Shown here: positions 14,618 to 20,063 of the stretch, piece by piece
How positions within the stretch are numbered: position 1 is the stretch's first letter
Layout: each line of letters starts with the position of its first letter
Source of the DNA: an uncultured Alphaproteobacteria bacterium
GTDB lineage: Bacteria; Pseudomonadota; Alphaproteobacteria; CAAHEQ01; UBA3637
Direction of reading: 5' to 3'
DNA length: 20,063 nt
NCBI GenBank assembly: GCA_937935995.1
Contig: CALGXF010000048.1
Location: forward strand, 1-20,063
The notes under the pieces: generated by a model
Database searches by the model: none
What the model was told of the DNA's origin: nothing
Seen by the model: the letters and a program-made list of their open reading frames with translations, nothing else
Translations under genes and position numbers: made by a program

Positions 14618-16225
14618 ATGCCGAGTTCTGAACAATTAAAATCGTTACTGGATGCGTTAGCCGCTTATCAACAAGATCAACAAACATTGCAACCGATTGT
14701 TGATGCTGCTCAAGCAATTTACGGACAAGATTGGACGGCTGTTTTAACAAACGAACTGGAAACGGTACAAGGCATAGATCCCGCGACATTAAATTCCCTG
14801 AAAGAAAAAGCCAATCACGCCATCCATTATTACGGCGCTTTGGCAGCATGGGAAGAAGCGCATCAATATTTAAACGCAACGGATCCGGTTGATCCGACTT
14901 TGTTGGAAGACCGCTTGTCAACACTTGAATACTGGCTGGCTTTGTTCGGAGATGAAGGGAACAAAGTTGTTGCTAAATTACGTCAGTTGTTAGCCAATAT
15001 TTCTCCGGTTTCACCAAGTATGCAACCGGTTGAAACAGCGGTTCCCGTTCAGGAAGCTCAAATTTCCGAAACCGTCGAAGTGGCTCAAGCACCGGCTCAG
15101 GAGGATATTCCCGTTCCCTCCGGCGTTGACGTTTCTCAAGAACAACCCGTAACGGACACAGCCGCTTTCATTCGTGAAGAAACACAATTGAATATGGGGC
15201 AACCGCTTGGTGCCGAAACGGATACGGCACCCGTTCAAGAAGAAATCTTGCAAACTGAAGAAGATATTCAAGTTTATCCCGAAAGCATTTCCGAAGATAC
15301 TTTGTTGACGGAAGAAGATATCTTGGAAACATCGGCTTTGCCGCCTCAAGCCGCCGAACCGACACCGCCTCAACCGGTTTACACGGAAGACATTGTCGGC
15401 GATGCCATTGTTCCCGAACCGGAAAACCCCGTTCAACCGGAACAAACGTATGTTCAAGATGAAAATCCCTCTTCCGACATTGTTTATGAGCAAGATGATC
15501 AAGGCAATACGTCCGTCGAAGCAGATGTTTTTGAAAACCGTCCGGAAGAAATGCCTCAACCGATTGTAACGGAGGCGATTGAAGAAGCTGTTTACGAACC
15601 GCAACCCGAAGCGGCGCCTATGGTTCAAGAAACAATAACGGTCGAAGAAGAAACACCTAAAAACTGGGAAATTGCCAATTACTTAAAAGAAAAAGCATTG
15701 TATGAACAAGTTGTTGCTTGGGTAACTGCCAGATGCATTCATATGGGAAATATCGAACTGACGGCTTATCCGCATTACGGTTTTATTGTTGACATGATGC
15801 GTTCTTTAAAAGAAAACATTCAAAACTTATTGGACAACCAGCTGTTGGCCGAAGTCATTGAATTGCAATTGAAAGACGGTCGCAAAGGGTTGGAAGATTT
15901 TTTAAAAGTCATTGATACGGAACTGGCTCATTTACCCGAAATCGAATCACAACCGGCAGATAACATCATAGACGGTGTGGATGCTCGGGCGATTTTGGGT
16001 CAGATTGATACCAGCAATACAAAAGAATATTTAGGACCGGCTCCGGATGGATTTGAGCTGATGGATGATCCTTATGCCAAAGAGGAAGAAACGTCGAAAG
16101 AAGAGCTCTTAAAAGCCTATGAACAAACAGAAGCGAATATGAGCGATTCAATCAGCCGTCTCGACATTTTGGAAGAAGGCGTCTCTCAACCCACAGAGCC
16201 GACATCAACATCACAGAAGGGATAA
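14618..16225 (+). CDS. Two helical domains joined by a long acidic Pro/Glu/Val linker, function unknown
   Basis: I do not recognise this 535-residue protein. It has no signal peptide or TM helix. An N-terminal helical domain (about 1-125) is followed by about 220 residues of Pro, Glu, Gln, Val and Thr (about 127-345) with repeated Gln-Glu and Pro-Glu units such as PVQE. A second helical domain (about 347-440) holds WEIANYLKEKALYEQVVAW and AYPHYGFIVDMM. A long acidic tail ends with Ser/Thr/Gln. The start is well supported by GCGAGGGAAGAA. It lies 4 bp before the lipoprotein gene, so they share a transcript. Extreme acidity with a flexible linker suits a tether or scaffold between two binding domains. 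It parallels the 827-residue protein in layout, though I see no sequence similarity. Confidence 0.83.
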   Translation: MPSSEQLKSLLDALAAYQQDQQTLQPIVDAAQAIYGQDWTAVLTNELETVQGIDPATLNSLKEKANHAIHYYGALAAWEEAHQYLNATDPVDPTLLEDRLSTLEYWLALFGDEGNKVVAKLRQLLANISPVSPSMQPVETAVPVQEAQISETVEVAQAPAQEDIPVPSGVDVSQEQPVTDTAAFIREETQLNMGQPLGAETDTAPVQEEILQTEEDIQVYPESISEDTLLTEEDILETSALPPQAAEPTPPQPVYTEDIVGDAIVPEPENPVQPEQTYVQDENPSSDIVYEQDDQGNTSVEADVFENRPEEMPQPIVTEAIEEAVYEPQPEAAPMVQETITVEEETPKNWEIANYLKEKALYEQVVAWVTARCIHMGNIELTAYPHYGFIVDMMRSLKENIQNLLDNQLLAEVIELQLKDGRKGLEDFLKVIDTELAHLPEIESQPADNIIDGVDARAILGQIDTSNTKEYLGPAPDGFELMDDPYAKEEETSKEELLKAYEQTEANMSDSISRLDILEEGVSQPTEPTSTSQKG

Positions 16226-16229
16226 ACGG

Positions 16230-17648
16230 ATGCGCACAAAATATATTTTAACGACCTGCATTTTGGCTTTTGCCAGTTTCGGACTGATTGCCTGTCAGCA
16301 AACCGCGACAACGCCGTCGTACGAAACAACGTCGCCGTACGAAACAACACCGTCGTACACCGGTGAACCGGCTGTACAACCGCCGGTAAATACGACGCCT
16401 TGCGAAGTTCAAACAAATGCCTGCGGCGATGTCAGCAATACGGTCATCATTCCGATTGTCGTTGAAAAAGGAACGCCGGTTCATCCGAATGCCCCCGTTG
16501 AACGGTACAATGCCCGGCAAGCTCAAAACAAACAGATGCAAACCGGAAAAAATATTCCCTTGATGCCGTCGGAAAGATCTTCGGCAGATACGGTTAATGT
16601 CGAAACACCGATGCGTTGCCGCATTCCGGCGCCGACAACACGGATTATTTCGGACATCCCGTTAAAAGCCGGCGATTTTGAATTAACGCGTTTAGAAAAA
16701 AATGATGCACTGCCGCGTTATGAAGTTAACGGCTATACATTCAATAATCAACCTTTAGACATGGCGATACAAACACTTGTTTCCGAAGCCGGCATTAAAG
16801 TCTATTCGGATGACGGTTTGTTCCCGGATATGTCAGCGCAAGACATTCATGGCGAACTATCTGCTGTTATTGAAGAATTAGCGGATTCGGGCGATGCTTA
16901 TGTGCGTTACGATGCGGCCAAGAAAAGATTATACTTGTCTCGTTGGGCTCGGTTTGAATTAAAAGTTCCGGGCGGCTCCGTTGGCATGTATGCTGTTTTA
17001 GACGCTTTACGCGGTGCCAACATCACGAATGTTCAACCGGATTGGGGCAAAAACGAACTTTATTTCCGTGTCACCAAACCGCAACAGGCAACAATCCAAC
17101 GGTTAATCGATTATTTGAAAGAAGATCCGCGGTTGTTGTTATTTGATGTTGCTGTTTATCGTATTTTCCCCAGAGACAATATGGGTTTCAGCTGGCAAAA
17201 TGTCATCCAAAGTTTCGGTGACCGTAAAGTCAACATGTCCGTTAACGGATTGTTGGGTCGAATGATTATCACGGATCATCAGGACAAACAAGCCACGTTA
17301 TTGAATAACTTAAAAGCTTATGCTCGGGTTGATTTGGTTTCCAAAGGGGTTGCGGTTATGCCGAACGGATGGAAAGTCCGCTTTGACATCGGCCAATGCG
17401 CTTTGGTCAACACACCCGAAAAAGATTTATCTTTGTTATTACAAAGCAATATTCAAAGCGCAGAACGCGTTGAATCCAACATTGCATTAGATACAATTAA
17501 CGGTGAAGTAACATCATTCTATTCATTCTACAGCATTGATGATGATTTAAACATCATCGGCATTCCGGGAACAGTGTTTAATCCGCAAGCACAGTCTGTT
17601 GAATATTTGATTACGATGAAGCCGCGTATCATGCGTCTTGTTAAGTAA
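16230..17648 (+). CDS. Secretin-like outer-membrane lipoprotein (PilN-type)
   Basis: This 472-residue protein is probably the outer-membrane part of the apparatus. The N-terminus has a lipoprotein signal with lipobox LIAC, Cys at 22. A Pro/Thr/Tyr stretch (about 28-45) contains a short YETT repeat. A domain near 165-240 reads like the secretin/TonB short N-terminal (STN/N0) domain. The second half (about 300-470) resembles the secretin region of type IVB pilus PilN proteins: LLLFDVAVYRIFPRDNMGFSW is followed by NLKAYARVDLVSKGVAVMPNG and a final MKPRIMRL. PilN-type secretins make the outer-membrane channel of type IVB pili, and related proteins occur in some T4SS. I cannot confirm that this one forms a channel. 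The start has AAGGG upstream, 4 bp after the previous gene. Confidence 0.78.
   Translation: MRTKYILTTCILAFASFGLIACQQTATTPSYETTSPYETTPSYTGEPAVQPPVNTTPCEVQTNACGDVSNTVIIPIVVEKGTPVHPNAPVERYNARQAQNKQMQTGKNIPLMPSERSSADTVNVETPMRCRIPAPTTRIISDIPLKAGDFELTRLEKNDALPRYEVNGYTFNNQPLDMAIQTLVSEAGIKVYSDDGLFPDMSAQDIHGELSAVIEELADSGDAYVRYDAAKKRLYLSRWARFELKVPGGSVGMYAVLDALRGANITNVQPDWGKNELYFRVTKPQQATIQRLIDYLKEDPRLLLFDVAVYRIFPRDNMGFSWQNVIQSFGDRKVNMSVNGLLGRMIITDHQDKQATLLNNLKAYARVDLVSKGVAVMPNGWKVRFDIGQCALVNTPEKDLSLLLQSNIQSAERVESNIALDTINGEVTSFYSFYSIDDDLNIIGIPGTVFNPQAQSVEYLITMKPRIMRLVK
16309..16362 (+). repeat. 18-bp direct repeats near the lipoprotein N-terminus
   Basis: The unit ccgtcgtacgaaacaac recurs with an 18-bp period, giving SYETT, PYETT and PSYT. 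This is about two and a half copies inside the disordered segment after the lipidated Cys, and it could change length by slippage without changing frame. Confidence 0.65.
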
Positions 17649-17658
17649 AGGAAAAGAA

Positions 17659-18300
17659 ATGTCAAACGATATGCCTAAACCGGTTTTTAAAGCCCCTCTT
17701 CCGCCATCAGGAACAAAAGCACCTGCGGCACCGCAAATGCCTGCCTATAGGCCGGCGCCTGCACAGGGGACAAGTGCGCCTAAAATGCCGGCCGGCGTCC
17801 GTTCGACAACGGCTCAGCCGACTGTTGCTCAACCGAAGATAGCCGTGTCGCCTCAAAGTCAGGCACAACCGGCTCAATCAACCGGAGGGCTGTATGACGA
17901 CAACTTTGCGGCTCAGTTCAACTTACCGCCGGTTTTATTGACAACCAAAGTAATGGGTGCCATCTTAGCAGGGGTTTTCCTTTTTGGGATTTTATTCGGC
18001 GCAACGGTTTTTGGCGGAACAACCCAAACAACAACCAGCGGATTGCAAGGCGTTGTCCGTAATCCGGAAGTGCCGGCGGGACGTAAACGTTGCGGTATCG
18101 CGGAAAGGACACAAGGCTGTGTTTTGTTTATGATGAATGCCACACGGCGTGACCGCGAAGCCCGTTCTTTTTATGACGAAGCGGCGCGGATTACAGGTGT
18201 GCCGTCTTACACGATTGAATTAGGCAATATTGAATACGCAACCAGCATTATTCGACCGGGTTTTTTGGCGCAAATCAATATTCCGCCGACGAATAGATAA
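17659..18300 (+). CDS. Proline-rich single-TM protein with periplasmic C-terminal domain, function unknown
   Basis: This protein has 213 residues if read from the ATG at 17659. A TTG at 17638 inside the end of the lipoprotein gene is in frame, but AAAGGAAAAG just before 17659 supports the ATG. The first ~75 residues are Pro/Ala/Gln/Thr-rich and probably disordered in the cytoplasm. A single hydrophobic helix spans about 98-120. A small C-terminal domain (about 141-213) follows, with a Cys pair at 145 and 154 that could form a disulfide in the periplasm, and the motif YDEAARITGVPSYTIELGNIEY. The arrangement resembles bitopic inner-membrane components of secretion systems, but I do not recognise the family. 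It is the last gene of the plus-strand set, with hairpins following. Confidence 0.8.
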   Translation: MSNDMPKPVFKAPLPPSGTKAPAAPQMPAYRPAPAQGTSAPKMPAGVRSTTAQPTVAQPKIAVSPQSQAQPAQSTGGLYDDNFAAQFNLPPVLLTTKVMGAILAGVFLFGILFGATVFGGTTQTTTSGLQGVVRNPEVPAGRKRCGIAERTQGCVLFMMNATRRDREARSFYDEAARITGVPSYTIELGNIEYATSIIRPGFLAQINIPPTNR

Positions 18301-18309
18301 AGTTCTCTT

Positions 18310-18335
18310 AAACAGACATAGGAACGTGTCTGTTT
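18310..18335 (+). other. Strong hairpin after the last plus-strand gene
   Basis: AAACAGACA pairs perfectly with TGTCTGTTT across an 8-nt loop, 10 bp after the stop codon. It is followed by GGCTTTAC rather than a T-run, so it is not a classic intrinsic terminator. It may be a 3'-end stabilising stem or part of a longer folded leader of the bidirectional terminator at 18389. Confidence 0.5.
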
Positions 18336-18388
18336 GGCTTTACATCAAGTAAAAGCTTTCGTACTGTTCCACTTTGAATACATAACGG

Positions 18389-18418
18389 AAGAAAGGAGCC
18401 AACCGGCTCCTTTCTTTT
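18389..18418. terminator. Bidirectional intrinsic terminator between convergent genes
   Basis: AAGAAAGGAGCC (18389-18400) pairs with GGCTCCTTTCTT (18405-18416) over a 4-nt AACC loop, a 12-bp stem with T-rich flanks in both directions. It lies between the plus-strand operon ending at 18300 and the minus-strand lectin-like gene ending at 18426. Confidence 0.85.
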
Positions 18419-18425
18419 AAGTAAA

Positions 18426-18785
18426 TTATTTGCACAACGCACGATAAGACGCTGTTTGCCGTCCGTTGACATTTACGTCTCCGGTCGAAGGATTAACGTG
18501 GAATGCACCACCGGTTCCATCTGCTGTTGCCGTCCAAGATGCATAATTTAAAGAACTGGCAATCACGGGGCATCCTTTTCCCCTATTTCCATCCCAATCC
18601 GGACAAACTTCATACATGGTCACTAAATGACGACCGTTGGCTTTGCACCAATTCGCCGCACTCCACCAATTTAAATAAATATTACTCATGCAAATTCCAT
18701 TTTGCTCTGTTCCGCCTTCGCATGCTGCCATTGCCGGCGTGGCTGTAACGAGGACCATCATTGTTGCTAAAAGTAGTTTTTTCAT
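18426..18785 (-). CDS. Small secreted cysteine-rich protein with C-type-lectin-like fold features
   Basis: This 119-residue protein is probably exported. A signal peptide (about 1-20, ending PAMA) precedes a mature part with six Cys (22, 32, 47, 61, 72, 118), suggesting three disulfides. The spacing of aromatic and Cys residues recalls the C-type lectin-like fold: NWWSAANWCKANGRHLVTM early on, SWTAT in the middle and YRALC at the very end. The classic Ca-binding EPN/WND motif is absent, so carbohydrate binding is not implied. It starts with AGAAAGGAAAG upstream and lies 22 bp after the larger cysteine-rich gene, so they are probably co-transcribed. A role as a surface or pilus-tip adhesin is plausible but unproven. 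Confidence 0.75.
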   Translation of the reverse strand: MKKLLLATMMVLVTATPAMAACEGGTEQNGICMSNIYLNWWSAANWCKANGRHLVTMYEVCPDWDGNRGKGCPVIASSLNYASWTATADGTGGAFHVNPSTGDVNVNGRQTASYRALCK

Positions 18786-18807
18786 TTTCTTTCCTTTCTG
18801 TTATCTT

Positions 18808-20063
18808 TTAATTTGGACATGTACTTGACGCAGACGTTAAGGACTGACACACCCCGTACATCGGATCTGAACCGGTTGGGTCTAACGAACCTGAACAATC
18901 GGATGACGTCCACAACAATCGGCAATAGGTGTTCTTGGAACAACCTGTTTCTTCTTTCAAATCACCATCTGCTAAATGGACTACCTGCGAACATGATGCC
19001 GAATCTGAACTCATCGCACTGCAAACACCATACATCGTTGATGCCCCCGTCGGCGTTAAACTGCCACTACAATCTTCTTCTGTCCAAGAAAGACGACAGT
19101 ATTTCCCTTCGCCGCAACCTTCTGTTTCCAATAAATCGGAATCTTCCAAGTTAACTTTGTAACGGACAACACAATCTAAACTGCTATCATCCATCGGGGA
19201 GCATTTTCCGTACATTGTTGATGCTCCCGTCGGCGTTAAACTGCCACTGCAATCTTCTTCTGTCCACACGACACGGCAATATTGGCCGGACGGACAACTG
19301 CTGGTATTTAAATCAGGCAGTGCCTCGTATGTCTCCGTCGGATTCACATAGTCTGTTACCTGACAATCCGCCGTTTTACTTGTCTCACCGACCGGATTTG
19401 TATAGCTGTATGAACAATTTGCCCCGATTCGTCCGACCGGATTTGTATAATTATAAACGCAGATTTTCTCGACACGACACGTTTGTGTCCCTTCCTCCCA
19501 TTTCTTGCCGGAAGCTTCACAACACGCTTGACTGTCGTCCGGGTTACAACAAGCGCCCTCTAAACAAACCCCAGTTGAACATTCTGTTCCGTCCGGTAAA
19601 TTGGTGATTTGATCGCACCCCTCTTCAACCGTCGTGATTTCTTGACATTCTGTCGGAATTGGTAATGTCGGGCAAACGCATTCATAATCTGTACAAACTT
19701 CGCCGTTTAAGCAATCGTCATCCGTTGTACAGGCCGGTGGCATCTCACAATAAACTCCTTTGTAGCCGTTTGTACAATCACAAACACCGTTGTTACATAT
19801 TCCATGTGCACCACAATCTATTCCCAAACATGGGTCTTCTGTGCCGGAACCAGAGCCACTGCCCGAACCACTGTCGCCAGCATCATCACAAATTGTCCCA
19901 TCCGTTCCAAAACAGAACTTCATTGCCAATCCGTCATTCGTCCCACAGATTGAGGCATCGCCCTCGTAAGCTGCATTTCCGACCATTATTCGGTCAATAT
20001 CTGTCGGGTTCATCTTTAAAATCATCTCACACACACGGTATGTTACATTTGTGGCTTCAACGT
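18808..20063 (-). CDS. Large exported cysteine-rich repeat protein with EGF-like module (5' end outside window)
   Basis: The reading frame is open to the window edge at 20063, reading ...EATNVTYRVCEM, so a GTG at 20034 is not the true start and the N-terminus lies outside. About 418 residues are visible. An N-terminal part (TNVTYRVCEMILKMNPTDID) of unclear family leads to a (Gly-Ser) run of about 10 residues. An EGF-like module follows (PCLGIDCGAHGICNN to GYKGVYCE). Further Cys-rich segments and two YTNPVG copies come next. At the C-terminus there are three tandem repeats of about 58-60 residues, each with YCR, a Trp, DCSGSL, PTG, MYG and C. Such proteins are typically surface or extracellular and bind other proteins or glycans. 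No TM helix is visible in this part. It is upstream of the small lectin-like gene. Confidence 0.8.
   Translation of the reverse strand, partial: VEATNVTYRVCEMILKMNPTDIDRIMVGNAAYEGDASICGTNDGLAMKFCFGTDGTICDDAGDSGSGSGSGSGTEDPCLGIDCGAHGICNNGVCDCTNGYKGVYCEMPPACTTDDDCLNGEVCTDYECVCPTLPIPTECQEITTVEEGCDQITNLPDGTECSTGVCLEGACCNPDDSQACCEASGKKWEEGTQTCRVEKICVYNYTNPVGRIGANCSYSYTNPVGETSKTADCQVTDYVNPTETYEALPDLNTSSCPSGQYCRVVWTEEDCSGSLTPTGASTMYGKCSPMDDSSLDCVVRYKVNLEDSDLLETEGCGEGKYCRLSWTEEDCSGSLTPTGASTMYGVCSAMSSDSASCSQVVHLADGDLKEETGCSKNTYCRLLWTSSDCSGSLDPTGSDPMYGVCQSLTSASSTCPN
18850..19330 (-). repeat. Three tandem Cys-rich repeats, two almost identical in DNA
   Basis: Three copies of the unit lie in the C-terminal part of the cysteine-rich gene. 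The copies at 19031-19086 and 19211-19266 are offset by exactly 180 bp and match at all but three bases over that stretch. The leftmost copy (from about 18850) is more diverged and offset by about 174 bp. Recent in-frame duplication is the simplest reading. Confidence 0.8.

Noticed and set aside
15011..15628. 205-codon minus-strand ORF rich in Asn/Arg/Phe
   Set aside because: It lies wholly antisense to the Pro/Glu linker of the 535-residue gene, has no ribosome site, and its composition (Arg/Phe/Asn) is what reverse reading of Glu/Val/Pro codons produces.
17638..17658. TTG start for the proline-rich TM protein, overlapping the lipoprotein gene
   Set aside because: The ATG at 17659 has a clear AAAGGAAAAG site, and the extra seven residues add no recognisable feature.
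19215..19607. 130-codon plus-strand ORF at the right edge
   Set aside because: Antisense to the Cys-rich repeat protein, whose EGF-like pattern and tandem repeats are clear in the sense frame.
20032..20034. GTG as the start of the Cys-rich repeat protein
   Set aside because: The frame stays open to the window edge, no ribosome site precedes the GTG, and the protein would lack an export signal.

Overview
The window looks like chromosomal or integrated-element DNA from a Gram-negative bacterium. Outer-membrane lipoproteins, a secretin-like protein and VirB6/TrbL-type membrane proteins support that. Moderate-to-low G+C (judged by eye), repeated polytopic T4SS proteins and a type II-like diaminopimelate dehydrogenase would fit a host-associated alphaproteobacterium, but the taxonomy is an inference that the sequence alone cannot settle. 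I found no rRNA, tRNA, CRISPR array, transposase or integrase.

Left edge (1-2580, minus strand): a two-gene unit of housekeeping type, glgA (glycogen synthase) then ddh (meso-diaminopimelate D-dehydrogenase), 3 bp apart and closed by two tandem intrinsic terminators. A promoter-like region precedes glgA.

Left arm (2587-6881, minus strand): three unrecognised proteins. They are a two-TM protein with a possible degenerate NERD-like domain, a very large coiled-coil/proline-rich protein with EF-hand-like repeats, and a small helical protein. A strong hairpin terminator separates the first from the other two.

Centre (7003-12588, plus strand): three consecutive VirB6/TrbL-like polytopic membrane proteins. 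All three share a Cys-Trp-x-Cys motif and a second motif in the transmembrane core, so they look like a tandem family expansion with different tails. They start from a promoter region facing the left arm, in which the two opposing promoters appear to occupy the same DNA.

Right-centre (12758-18300, plus strand): a regulator with two HTH_XRE domains and a degenerate S24-like tail leads two soluble acidic/helical proteins of unknown function. A secretin-like lipoprotein and a single-TM proline-rich protein follow. Spacing is tight except for one 64-bp gap that holds a perfect palindrome. Together with the VirB6-like proteins this reads as part of the envelope machinery of a secretion, conjugation or pilus system whose ATPases and other core parts are not in the window. 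A recurring ATAGAC/GTCTAT hexamer in the control regions of both arms hints at shared regulation.

Right edge (18426-20063, minus strand): two exported cysteine-rich proteins, one small and C-type-lectin-like, the other with an EGF-like module and tandem Cys repeats. The second runs off the window. A bidirectional terminator separates them from the plus-strand genes. They look like surface or adhesion proteins.
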